The notes below the pieces were generated by a model. It was not told where the DNA came from. It worked only from the letters and a program-made list of their open reading frames with translations, and searched no databases. A stretch of 64,000 nt of DNA from Porphyra umbilicalis (taxonomy: Eukaryota; Rhodophyta; Bangiophyceae; Bangiales; Bangiaceae): contig KV919131.1 of the NCBI GenBank assembly GCA_002049455.2, positions 1-64,000 of the forward strand, in the 5' to 3' direction. This document shows positions 1 to 11,808 of this stretch, one piece after another; within the stretch, counting starts at the first letter, position 1; each line of letters starts with the position of its first letter. Position numbers and translations under genes: made by a program.

Positions 1-349
1 AGAGGTCCCAAGCTATCAAAGTACTCTGAGCCACTCCGGAAGTTGTGTACAACCCCTGCAAGGAATGTATCCATGGTATGCCGCCCCCCCACCGACGTGT
101 ATACGGCAACTTAACGATTGCTCCTTCCGGCTACGGAAGGCAACAAAGTCATGTGGCGGTCAACAACACACTTTTCAAGGTGCGTATACACATGTAGTAG
201 CACAGAGACTGTGCGGGCTCCATAGAAGTCGCCAGGGAAAAGTACAACACGACATTATACCCCCCCCAACTGACCACACCAAACCAGCCCAGTACCCCGA
301 CGGCACCTGCCCCCGTCCGCCCGAGTCAGGGGGAAGTGGTAGGGACAAA
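1..349. other. Left edge, no gene seen
   Basis: Mixed-composition sequence before the G-rich tract. Open frames here are short or continue into low-complexity sequence. I see no recognisable domain, splice pattern or repeat. Confidence 0.5.
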
Positions 350-1440
350 GGGCACCCACCTGTGGCGCGAGCCGCCGCCAGGGCGGCGCCAACGAACGGC
401 TGCAGCAGCCGCCGCGCGGACGGCAGCAGCCGGCGGCAGCGGCAGCCGGTGGTGGCGGCGGCGGCAGGCAGCGGCGGCAGCAGGGGGCTGCGGCGGCAGA
501 GGTGGTGGCCGGGGGCCGCGGTGGCGGCACGCAAGGGCAGCGGCGGCAGGGGGCGGGGGCGGCGGCACCAGGAAGCGGCGGCAGGGGGCAGCGGCGGCGG
601 CGGTGGCGGCAGGAGGCCGCGGCGGTGGCACGCAGGGGAGGCGGCGGCACGGGACGGCGGCCGCGGTGGCGGCGGCAGAAGGCGGCAGCGGTGACACGCA
701 GGGGCGGCGGCGGTAGAAGGCAATGGCAGCAGCGGCAGCGGCGGCAGGGGCCGTGGCGGTGGTAGCAGCGGCGGCGGACGCCGCTAGTGGCGGCGACGGC
801 AGGCAGGGAGGGCGGCGGCAGGAGGTAGCGGCGGCTCCGGCAGCGGCACGGGGCGGCGGCGGCGGCAGCGGCGGCAGGGGCTGGCCGGAGAGAGGGCGGA
901 AGGGGTGGCGGCGGCGGCGGGGGCGGCGGGGGCGGGGGCGGGGGCGACGGCAGCGGCGAGGACGGCGGGGGCAGCGGCGGCGGGGGCGGCGGCTGCGGCG
1001 GCGGGCCGCGGGGGCGGGGGCGGGGGCAAGGCCAGGGGCGGCGGGGGCGGCGCGGGGGCGGCGCGGGCGGGGGCGGCGGGGGCGGGGGCGGGGGCGTCGG
1101 CGGCGGGGGCGGGGGCGGCGGCGGCGGCGGCGGAGGCGGGGGCGGCGGGGGCGGGGGTGGCGAGGGCGGGAGCGGTGGCGGTGGCGGCGGGCGGGGGCGA
1201 GGGCGGGGGCGGCGGGGGCGGGGGCGGCGGGGGCGGGGGCGGGGGCGGCGGGGGCGGGGGCGGGGGCGGCGGGGGCGGGGGCGGGGGCGGGGGCGGGGGC
1301 GGGGGCTGCGGGCCGCGGGGGCGGGGGCGGGGACGGGGGCAGGGGCGGCGGGGGCTGGGCCGGCGCGGGCGCGGTGGCGATGGCGGTGGCGTGGTCGTCG
1401 TGCCCGTCATGACGGTCACGGTTTACACCCGCAGGCGAGG
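350..1440 (+). repeat. G-rich simple-sequence tract (GGCGGC / GGGGGC)
   Basis: About 1.1 kb made almost wholly of interspersed GGC, GGCGGC and GGGGGC units, with the G-rich strand on plus. From about 1130 to 1310 it becomes nearly pure GGGGGC/GGCGGG. All six frames stay open because the triplet-like units rarely make a stop, so the long Gly/Ala/Arg or Pro/Arg frames here are composition artefacts. The dense runs of three or more G would allow G-quadruplexes on the plus strand. Confidence 0.9.
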
Positions 1441-2731
1441 CCTGTTGGTGGGGTCGTGGGTAGTAGTGTAGGGGGGGGGCAGTCATGGATTCTGGTCATG
1501 CCCGGTCACGCCTACGGTGCGGTGATTACTCATACACGCGTGCATCCGAGGAGGGTAGGTAAGTATCGAGCTGGGCACGTGGCACTGTTGGGTGTCGTGG
1601 CAGGTCCCGCCGCCGGGCCGAGGAGCGGGCCCGGGCGCGGCCGGGCGCGGCCCGCTGGGCGGGCGCCGGGCGCTGAGAGCGCGTCTCCGCACCAAAAAAC
1701 GGTACGTGATCGAGACTTCCAGATACTACATGCTCGCGCCCCCGTCACGAGGCCGATTGGTGCTGCGGTTGGCGCGGTGCCACAGCCGGATCGTCTGAAC
1801 CCTGTGCAATGGGACGGCCGCTGCAACCGCCGCGTCGTTTGCGGACGGGCTGAACGTACAAAAGCCGGTGCCGCGGTTAGTTCGTGAACGGCCGCCTGAA
1901 CAAATCAAGATTTGGTCTAATACACAAGCACGAGACCTGCGCGAGACTTTTTGGGATCGCCTTGTATAGCTCGAGACACACCTGCGTGGTAGCGAGACTC
2001 CCACGAGAATGACGTTTGTGCGAGCCAATGGGTGGTCACTACGTGGTCTTGAATCGTACTAGGCGCGTTTGTCCAGACTCTTGACTGAGCGTCTTAGGCG
2101 AAGCCAAGTCTTCGTTTCCGAACGGTAGGGAGCGCCCGCCTCGGTGACGAGAGGCAACAGGTTTCAGCTCAGGACAACGCTGACGGGGAGGTCGGATAAT
2201 GTGGACGTGCACGCGTGGAAAACGTGGAAGCCGGGGACTGTGCTTGACGCCACATTGCCCGTAGGAGCTACAGATAGATAAAACAGAAGGGACCCTCATG
2301 GCCTCCGCACTGTCTTTTCGATCTGTTTGTGTCTCTTCATCGTTTTCTTCACAGTTCCGGGTGCCCTTCTTGAGCAGAACCGTCCTGAGCCACGCTGACA
2401 CTGGCACGAGCGAACTACAACACACACCACCACGCTGACACGGCCACGGGGGAGCGAGAACGCACACCACTATTACTACAAACAGAAAGCTATCAATGCA
2501 GACAAACAGAAAGCTATCAATGCAGCACGGCAAGTCGCCTCACCGGCCCCACGCTAACAAGAAACAAGCGCCAGGCATTATACGAGCAGTGGTTTGCCCA
2601 ACGCCAGACGGCAACGTCCAGAACTCAAGTAGAACGCGGTGTGACGGCTACTCCATCACCAGGCGAAAATGAGTCTGACCCCACGATACCCACCCCATGC
2701 CCGCCCCACAACACGGCCATCATGATTCTCG
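1441..2731. other. Intergenic, no gene seen
   Basis: Near-average composition between the G-rich tract and the 3' end of the transposase gene. No frame resembles a known protein. A direct 24-bp duplication lies at 2478-2525. A CACTA pentamer at 2037 is discussed as a possible element end but is not supported well enough to annotate. Confidence 0.5.
2478..2525 (+). repeat. 24-bp tandem duplication
   Basis: Two exact adjacent copies of a 24-bp unit containing the core AAACAGAAAGCTATCAATGC. No function is evident. Confidence 0.9.
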
Positions 2732-5700
2732 TCAAAGCCCCGGAGACAGCTTGCGAGAAATCCACGGATAGAACGCATTCGTAAAGAAGCGCGCGTCGTG
2801 GCGACCGGCCGCCGTCTTCTCCAAATCCTCCGGCAGCGCCTCGAGACCGTACTTGGCACCAAGGTGGTACCAGTCCACCTGAACGTCCTCCAAGCATACA
2901 ATCTTGGTCATGTCGACGACGTCCAGCGCAGGCCACCCGTCAGAAGGATGGTTGAACGCCCAGGCCAGGCGCACGCACTTAAACTTCGAGAGTACGCAGT
3001 GGGGGCGAGCTGGCACTTGGCGCAAGCGTTGAAGGATGACACAGCACGTTCGCTGCGTAGCTACGGCGCGCAGAATGAGGCGCACGCGACCCCATGCTAC
3101 TTCTTCACCGTTGCCCGTGCTGTACTTGACGAAGGAGAACCACGGCTTCTTCATGAAGTTCTCGGTGGCGCGCACGTACTGCACATGGCGCTGGTAGCCG
3201 CAGTCGAGGCGCGCGGCGATCCGCACCGTCTTATGAAAGGAGACCTTGTCGTCGTCTTCAAGCGAAAGAAGGTTGGCGAGACCTGCCAGACCCCAGAGCA
3301 GCGCGAGGTCACCGATCGCCGCCTTGCGCCCTCGGCCAGTCACCGACACTCCCCCTGTTGTCATCAGCTCCTGGCGCGTCTGCGTGTCGTCCTCGTCGCT
3401 GGCCACGCCCTCCATGGGCTGCTCGCCCTGCTCAGTGGCGTCGATGTGGGAGAGCTCTAGGAGAATCTGCGACTGCGTCTCTTCGCACCTCATCATCTGC
3501 AGCGCAACATCCGGGCCGCGCTTGTTGCTGCGCCTGTACATGCGCTTGCAGGCGCCGTGAAGGCGCTCGTTGATGGATGTGTCGCCTTCCCACAGATTTC
3601 CGCGCTTCCGCAGCTCGTCCCCGAGGTGACGCGCAAGACGGTGCAGCTTGGTCGTGTGGATTTTGCCGTAAAGCGTCTGCACGTGGTCGATGGCGAGGGA
3701 TGTCGCCGCGTGCTCGAGCTTGTCAATGTCCTCGTCGAAAAGGACGTTGGGGTCTAGGACGTTGTCGCCAAACAAGAGGTTGTTGAGCTCTGCTGCCTTG
3801 CAAAACATAGTCAACACAGCGTCATGGATGGGCACGTTCTTGTACACCTTCCGATACTGCTCCGAAGTTGCCAGGTCGGGGCCGGGAAGCGCACCCATGG
3901 GCTCCTCGGCGACTGCAAACACATCTCCGTCCACATCGCCCCACCCGTCGGTGAAGTACCCGGCGTCATTCTCCGTGTTCGGTGTCGGTGATGCGAGATG
4001 CGAGTTTCCTGCGACTGCAGTCGCCCCCCCCGCGGCGTCGTCAGCGTCGGTGGGTGGTCCGACCACGCCCGCGACCATGAAAGGCCAGTACGGGCAGAAG
4101 TGACGCCAGTTGCGCCCTGTCATCGTCGCTTGTTTGACCGCCGGCGGCACAAAACACCTGAGATAGCAGCGATAAATGACCGAGAAAAGGATACGGGGTA
4201 GACATACAACGTTGAGGAAAAAACAACAGGGGGGGACACGTTGCGTCAGGGTCGGCGCATGGGTCCACTCAGACTTGGATAGGTACTCACAGTGAACGCG
4301 ATAATCGCATTGCCGCCCAGACCCACACGTAGACTAACACGTCAGCGCATGTAGAACAAGTCACAGAGAAACGTACCCAGGCGTGGAGGGCGATGCTTTG
4401 CAAAGGCGTCCGAGGTGGAAGCCCCGTTGGTTGATGGTATCCATCGTCACCTGCACAGAGCCGAGTCGGGCAGGCATGGTTTTCCCGCCGCAAACCGACT
4501 CGAGGAAGGCCGGCAGCCGCTGCGCCAGCATGCGAAGCACGCCCAACTTCCATACATGCAGGACGTCGAAAGAAACGATGTCGTACAAGTTGCAGCCGCC
4601 AGTGCTCAAGCCATGCATTGCTCCAAGAACCGGGACAAAGGCCAGCGCACTGTGTGCGTCGCCAATCGCCTTGCGGAGGCCCGGTCGTGGGTCATCCCGC
4701 CGGACGAGCGCCGCCGCAAGCTGCGCCTCAAGGACTTGCACCACCGGCCGCCTTTCGTTGGCGGACCGGTTCTGGCCGCCACCGGCCAGGCGGCTGATCA
4801 TGCAGTGGGAGCAGTAGAAGTTGCATTGATTGCCCATGAGACAGAGCAGGTTGCGCTCCTCCACCTGGTCGACGACCAACCCGACAACACGGGGTACGAG
4901 GCGCATCATGCCGTGCCCTGCGACTTCCGCAGACACGCCTGTCGCACTGGCCGCAATCAGCTTTTGGAGAGCAATCGCCAGGCAACGCTGCAGGAGGTCA
5001 TTGCGAATGTCGGAAACTTCGAGCCGCGCCGCTGCTGAACTCTTGTCCGCCTTTGGCACGTGCTCAACGTAGCCAATCGTCACCCAAGCGCCCCCATCAT
5101 CCAGCACGTTGGCATACCTGGCACGCACAGGGAAGATGTGATGGGCGCCGGACCAAGACACAAGCGCCTCGTCAGCGTGCAACAGGATGGCCATCACACG
5201 AACGTTTTCTCCATGGATGCGCTTCACGTCCTTGGCCTCGTTGCAATAAAGGTCCGAGTCGAGTGTGCCCCGACGTGGCCAATGCTGTCGTGTCCCACTC
5301 GATCGTGCCGTCGCCGGACGCGGCTGCCCTAGAAAGCGCGTTTCTGTGGAGGCACGGAATGCCGCCACCGAGGCTCCCGACGCGGCGGCAGTCCCCGGAG
5401 TTGTCCCAGTGACGATGCTGCCGCTGCCGCTGCTAACGATAGTCCGTCGGCTGCGCGGCAACGGCATGATCTCCTCGTCGCTTCCGCCGTCGCTACCGCC
5501 GAGACCTTGCATACCGCTCGATCGTGACACAGCCGCAGCTCCCATGCCACTGCCGATACCAGTGCCGTCGCGCACAGCGGCGTCGCCGTCACCAATGGCG
5601 TCGCCATCAGAGACATTGGCGGTGCCTGACGAGCCACATGCAGGTCCAACTCGTCCCGACATCTCCCAGGCCGGAGGGGGGCAGTCGCTGCGCGTGAGCC

Positions 5701-6670
5701 GCGACATGCTGTCGCCCTCCAGGGTCTGGCGTTCCTCTGGTCCAAAGGAAACCTCAGTTGCGCTCTTCAGCGCGTCTAGACCAGCGTCAAGCGCATCGCG
5801 GAAGTAGAACTTGAAGGTACGCTCACCCAGGACGATGGGGACTTTCATCCACTGCCTCAGAGCGAGCACGCGACGCTGCTCGTGCTTCGTCTCGGTGAGG
5901 AAGCTGTTCGCCGTAGGAAACGTCGCCGTGAACGCTCCAGCAGCGCCGCCAACCGTCGCGGCAGCCTCAATATCGAAAAGAACGTGCGCCAGCGCCAGAT
6001 GGTCGCTCTCTGACATGCCGCACCCGCCGGCCGTCAGGGAAAAGGCGAACGCGCGTCGCAATGCCTTCGTGGAGAAGCGTGACTTGCGCTCGGCCCACGC
6101 GGGGTCGACGACCGGCACACATTTGGATACCTCCGGCAGGTCGTTGTAGTATTCTCGGATGCGCGCTGCAATGCTCAGGTACTCTGCCACCATGTTGTCG
6201 TCGCCTCCATTCGCCGACCGCCGTAGGACCCCCGCCCCAATCCGGCCGCGCTCCATCCCATCGGCCCCAACGTAGGCGCCAGTAAGGCGCCCGGCACCTG
6301 CCGCGGCACGAGTGTGGGTTGGATGCTTCTCTTCAATGTCCATGAATTGTCCGCCGTCGGCAGCTTGTCCGCCGTTGGCAGCAACACCCCCACCATCACA
6401 ACGAGGAGGCGAGTCGGCGTCGACCACGATGATCTCGCCCGACGCGGCAGCGGCAGTGGCTCCCGCAACGCCAAGCCGACGAGTCGAAGGCTCTATGCTG
6501 GTCCCCACCAGCCGGTTTAGCGAGGAGTGGGACGCCTGCATGTGCCGCCCCCGGTGGGCGTCGCAGGAGAAAGACATGTGGCAGTGCGTACACGGGTACG
6601 ACGAGCGCGTGATACGCCCCCCACTCAGACGGCCATTGTCATCGAGGCGTGCTTGACCCGGGCTCGACAT
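2732..6670 (-). CDS. CACTA-clade (Plavaka-like) transposase, four exons
   Basis: Probable DDE transposase, about 1,233 residues, read as join(2732..4014, 4076..4157, 4291..4333, 4377..6670) on the minus strand. Donors are GTACGT after exon 1 and GTGAGT after exon 2. The exon 3 donor (GTCGCG) is weak and that 61-bp intron is tentative. All phases fit. The ATG at 6670 starts just before a C2H2 finger (CTHCHMSF..., Cys27/Cys30/His43/His48). The middle has the block VMAILLHADEALVSW...FPVRARYANVLD. Then come a Cys pair (FYCSHCMISRL) and FDVLHVWKLGVLRML, the Asp-His-Leu-Gly block typical of Tnp2/Plavaka proteins. Exons 2 and 3 supply GLRVGLGGNAIIAFT and VFCAAGGQTSDDDRAQLAS. The C-terminal exon (TKLHRLARHLGDELRKRGN, TSINERLHGACKRMYRRSN) is less familiar. 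Family assignment rests on these patterns and not on a search. An upstream in-frame ATG at 6835 is less likely. A divergent gene starts at 9066. Confidence 0.72.
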
Positions 6671-9065
6671 GGAGCGCCACTCCGTGGAGAAGGCGACAGC
6701 GAGAAGATTGATGGTGGAGACGCAGAGAGGGACGAAGGGCACCGCACCAGTTGTGGAAGGGCGGACGACGCGGTCGCCCGCAACTGCGAGCGTGGAGACG
6801 GTGGAGGACGTCCGGAGCAGCGACGAGACGACCATTCGCAGCTCTTATTCTGTCCTGTGCCGCTTGGTGAGGCGATGTTGCGGGGAATGAAGGAGCTCAA
6901 AAACCACAGGCGCCGTCTGCATCTGGGGCTGGCCCTTCCCGAGAGGGAGGGATTCACAGTGGACCACCTAAAACAGCTCCAGGGAGGAGCAAAGAACGGC
7001 GAGTAAGACCGGCGGTTAGATTGGCACCGAGCGCGGCACACAGGGCGGGCACGTGGGTACTAACACAGGCACAGCACAAGAGAACAAGCACTGTAGCGGA
7101 CTCTCCACAACAACGTTTCAGGACGATCGAGAGCCAGACACCCCGAGGCCGTGCACACCAAAGAATGAGGGGGGGGCAGCAGAATATCGCTTACCACCCG
7201 TAGACCAGCAGAGCGGGGCCGGCTGTCACGGTGACCGCCGCCCCAACGATGCGAAGTGGCCAAGAGAAGGCGCCCAACGACCAGAAGTCACAGGCCGGCG
7301 GCCCGCACCGCTACAATGACCTTGGAGTAGCCTGCACCAGAGGCGCTGCCAGCCAGGCGCTGCCTGCGCTACGGTGCGGCGTACGCCACGGCCGCCCAGG
7401 GCACTCTGCGCTGTCTCCCGCATCGGCTGCTCGAGGCAGTTCGGGCGCGAAGAAGCCGATCCGGTGGCAGGGAAGACGAGGGAGTGAGATTACGGGTTCC
7501 AGCAGCGACCCTTCGAAGTACTGGTCTCCGGCCGATCTACAGTCCAGGATTCGTGACCGAGGCCCCCCAATTCGTGCGCAACGCCCTACAATGGGTTTAC
7601 ATCATCGGAAGTAAAGCGGGGGCCACCAGGAATATAACTTTACGCAAATGTCACAGGTCCAACGGACTCGGCTGTTCACACATCGTAGCCCCTCTGCCAA
7701 GGAGTCGTCAAATTTGCAGGAGGTTGGCGTACGTCGTCTGTGCGGCCTTTGCCTGCACTTTTAAGGCTGTCAATTGAATTGAACGTGGCCAATCCGCCAT
7801 TGCCTCACCTCCTCGTGTATGTCGCTCATCTGGCTGACTGAAATTCTTCCGGGCATCGTCAGCGACGTCGTCGACGTCGCGCCCACCATCGTCGGCGATG
7901 CCGCCACCGATTCGGTGTCTTCGTCGATTGTCGCTGCCCCCCGCTTGGCCGCTGTCCCTCTGGCCTGACATGGTTCCGTGACCGCTGCGGCCATGAGTCA
8001 GAGGCGCACTGTCTGGTGCAGCGTCGTGGTCGACTGCATTGGTACGGGACCGGGTGTGTGGGGGGGTGCACGGCTTCTGGTATGGCTGCTATGGGTCGAC
8101 GGCAGAGTGCTTTGGTCCCCCAACGGATTGCTCCAAAGTCGGGGGGGGCGCTTGTCCTCGATTCCTGACGACGGCTACGGTCTTGGTGAGCGCACCGACG
8201 CTTCAGCTCTCGGACGTTGAGCCCGGTTGCGAGGTGAGCGTCACACATTCTAACCGCCCATGGGGCGATTGTGTTGCATGCAGCTGTTTGCGGGGAGCAC
8301 ACTTGCAATGGCAAGCAGACAACATGGTTGACGCCGCCGCGGTAATGGTGATTGAGCGGACACGTGCATGTCGTACTATCATGCGCCTTGCGCACGCGAA
8401 TTTTCTTCCGTGCGTGGAGGCTGCGACGCCACTGGTACTCCAATGCCAGCATCCACAAAGATGACTCATGGTGCGGCTGGAACGTGAAGGGGCAAAGTAT
8501 GGCGTAATCCTATGCTCGTGGCCTGGTCGGTGAGCACTGGGACAGAGAGGTATTGCTGGGTAATGAGGGGGTCACTATAGAGCAAGACGAGAGCCCAGGG
8601 AACGAGCACAAGCTTCCTGCATCGTTGAGCTGCTGTTCTATGGGGTCACATCTGACCGTGTATTGCTGTCTGTGCGGAGCACCACACGTGTTGCGCACGC
8701 TCTGCACCTGCCGCCTGTTGCATGCCCTTTGTAGCCTTTCTGTGGGCCACTTGCGTGAGGTTCGCTGTTGCCACACGTTGGGAGGGGCGGGGAGTGGTCC
8801 ATGCGGGCGGGCTCCAGAGGGAGGTGTGCGGCGGGAAGCACCCCAGCGAGTGTCGGTACCGCCACGCGCCTCATTGCTCCTGCCTTGTATAAGAGGTCTG
8901 CTGCTTGGTGCTGGAGTAGCCTGACCTTTCCTAGCACCCGACCTTCCGCTACGCGCTGCCCCCGCTGTTTCCGTCGTCCCCCTGGTCCACCGTCGACTTT
9001 CTGTCCACGACCCTCGTCCCTCTCTTTCCACCCTCCTCTTTGGGCTCGATTCTTCCGTAGACGTG
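6671..9065. other. Intergenic between two divergent genes
   Basis: About 2.4 kb separates the transposase start (minus) from the unknown gene at 9066 (plus). No frame looks coding. A TATA-like TTGTATAAGAGG lies near 8884-8895, roughly 170 bp before the plus-strand start. If both genes belong to one element, this would be its bidirectional promoter region. Confidence 0.4.
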
Positions 9066-11808
9066 ATGGTTTTCGCGTTTACGAACCCCTCGGCGCGCGC
9101 TTTCTTGAACGTGCCGCAGCAGCCGACGCCTAACTCGTACAACAACGCCGCTGCCGCACCGTGGAGCTTGAATGTGGGAGGTGCCGGGGCCGGGTCCGTC
9201 CCGGCGCCCGACGCCAACAATCGTCTGCCGAGCTTCACGACCTCACCCTCTCCTCTCGGCCTGGGGCCGAGTCTGGCGCCCGTATGGTACGCGGCTACCG
9301 GACATGCGGCTCAAGTGGGCGGCCAGCAGACGCTCGCGCCCTCCCTGCCGTCGGCGGCTGCAGCCGGCGTCAACAACCCAGGCGTGCATGTACGTGCACT
9401 GGAAGGGCCGCACGCTTCCGTGGCCCCCTCCATTGCCACTGCGGCAGCCCACCGTCGGGCAGGCGAACCTCCGGCGCCGCACGCCACGCCAGGCGGCACA
9501 TCTGGCGCGCGATGGAGCCGACCGGCGTCTCCCGTGGCGACGGACGGCTCGTCTGCCACGGAAGCCGCTCAGTTGACGGGTCTTGACGCCCGCCGCGCTG
9601 GAGCTCGTTATGGTGTCATCCCTGCGTGGGCAACCGAGTCAGGGGCACAGCGGGGGCGCTCGGGTCGTCGGCCGCGGACTGCCAACCAGCGTCGGTCTCC
9701 TAGCCGCTCTCCTACCCGCCAGAGGCGCGATGGGAGCGACGAATTGGCGTCGGCCGTCCCCGTTCGGTCCCGAGATGGGACGCACGACGCTGGCGAGCGC
9801 GTCGAAGACGCAAGGATTTCGGACCTTATCTACTTCGTTACATCGACATCGGTGGGCACGCGCCGAATGCTCAACCGAATGGAGCAGCAGTTGGTCATCG
9901 TGGGCAACCAGCAGCGACAGGTGCAGTGCGTGCTCAACCGTATCGCCGTTCACGGAGACATGGCCGTGAGGGCGCGCCAAGAGGCCAGTGAGAGTGCGGA
10001 GGCCATCAAGGAGAAGCTGGAAGCCATCACAATGATGCTAAAGGAGAAGCTGCGGGACGACGACAACGACGAGACGGATATCACGGAAGAGGACAAGGCG
10101 GCCTGGGTACTTGATGTCGCGGTACGTTGGTCTCCTTGTCTTCGCGTCACTGTTCTCACTCACAATTTCTCTGCTGCAGGGCCCTTCCTCTATCTCATGT
10201 GTTCATCTGTGCGGCGGCTAACTCGAGCCTACACTTCTTCATCCCCTGTACTGTCCTTTCCGTTGTTTTGTCCTGTATGTTTCGCCTCACTTGCCTCGTT
10301 CGAACCCTTTTCAACTTCATCAGAAGGCGCTGGACGAGTGGCTTGAGGTGCGCTTCCTCACGGGCGTATGCGCCGCCGATGTCTGGCCGGATCACTCTGA
10401 GATTAATTGGCAGGTGCAGCAGTGGACAATGAAGCGCGTGGCCGTTGACGCGGCAACGTCTATCCGGCTCCTGCAGGAGAAGTGGTGCCTGCCGGCCCGC
10501 TCTCCTGTTCCTGGGCGGGACGGTGACGATACCGGTCACGCAAAGGCCACCACACGCGCCTGCCGCTACCTCAACCGGCGCGTATCGCACTTTTTCCAGA
10601 GGATTGGAGACCGTGTGTCGGCGGCATACACTATGAAGCTGTTTCACTTGACGGGGATGGGCGTACTGCGTCGTGCGCGGGCCGACCGTCCGAAGATGGA
10701 GGTATTCCTTTCGAACAACCTGGCTGCCGATCTACTGGCGGACGACGAGCTCATCACAGATGCAGACAGCCGCACTGCCCTCCTGCACGCCTCTCTCGAA
10801 GTTTTCAAGTCCTTTGGAGAAGGAAACCGCTTCTCCGAGGCGTGTCAGACGCCCACCGGCCACTCGACGGGCTCGATCGCGCTGGTTTGTCTACAAGCGC
10901 ATCTGGCCGTCTTTACAACGAAGGTGCGAGAGCACTTGAAGCTCCGCCAGCGCGTCCCGGGCACCGGGCCGCGCTCCAACTTCAATACGGGACACCGGCA
11001 GATGTGGGAGGCCGAGCTGGAGGTCGTTGATGAGCACCTCATGAGCCAGGGTGCTCGCCAACGCAACGGTCTTCGCCTGATTGACGGGAATAAGGACTAC
11101 CGCGCGCTCAGCGTGCGGCCCGCCGGCATTGCGGAGCCCCTGGTGCCGCTGTCTATTAATAGTGCCCTTGAGGCCTTCGGCGCTGCCGATCGCGTCTGGA
11201 ACGCGTATGCGTCATCTCGTCCGTGCGGCGTGGGTCCAATTACTCCCCAGCAGGGCTCTCCTGGTCGCGGTGCGGGGAACGTTGCTGATGTGGGTGCTGC
11301 TGTGGGTGTCGGCCATGCAGCTAGCACTGAGACTGCTGCTGTGGACGGTGATCAGGTGAGGGCCAGCACCCCAGCGGCGGGGGGCTTCGTGGCGACATGC
11401 GGCTCGACGGCGGCGGGAGGCTCGGCGGTGGCTGGCGGCTCGGCGGTGGCTGGCGGCTCGGCGGTGGCTGGCGGCTCGGCGGTGGCTGGCGGCTCGGCGG
11501 TGGCTGGCGGCTTGACGGCGGCAGCGGAATCGACGCGAGCGGCGGGCTCGATGGTCGCCCCGGGCCCTACGGCGCTCGCGTTCTCTGACGCGGGTGCGGG
11601 CTGGGCGGCGGGCGCGGCGGCGGGCGTGGCGGCGGGCGCGGGCTTGATGGCGGCCGCGAGCTCGACCTTGGCAGCGGGCTCAGCGATGGCGGCGGGCTCG
11701 GTGGCGGCCGGCGTCTCGTATGACGCTGGTGGGCCAGATGGTGATGGGGCGCACGGGTCAGGCTCGCAGATGCGTGATATGGGCGACGTTCTCGGCCGGC
11801 GCTCGTAG
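9066..11808 (+). CDS. Two-exon gene of unknown function, possible transposon accessory gene
   Basis: Not recognised. Best model is join(9066..10121, 10324..11808), about 846 residues. The donor is GTACGT at 10122 and the acceptor is TTCATCAG ending at 10323, phase 0. The ATG at 9066 opens a Ser/Pro/Ala-rich N-terminal half with an Arg/Ser-rich stretch (RSPSRSPTRQRRDGSDE). A probable coiled-coil or helical region follows (TRRMLNRMEQQLVIVGNQQ through AIKEKLEAITMMLKEKLR). Exon 2 encodes a well-formed globular-looking block (KALDEWLEVRFLTGVCAADV to about SINSALEAFGAADRVWNAY). It ends in a low-complexity tail with Gly-Ser-Ala-Val-Ala-Gly repeats. It lies divergent to the Plavaka-like transposase and 2.4 kb away. 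A TnpA-like accessory role is inference only; a host gene is equally possible. Confidence 0.6.
11420..11510 (+). repeat. 18-bp coding minisatellite
   Basis: Five near-perfect copies of GGCTCGGCGGTGGCTGGC, encoding Gly-Ser-Ala-Val-Ala-Gly in the tail of the upstream gene. Period 18 keeps the frame. Confidence 0.9.

Noticed and set aside
255-1486. Several overlapping long open frames rich in Gly/Ala or Pro/Arg
   Set aside because: They are produced on both strands by GGC/GGGGGC repeats; no motif, no biased third position, no start context.
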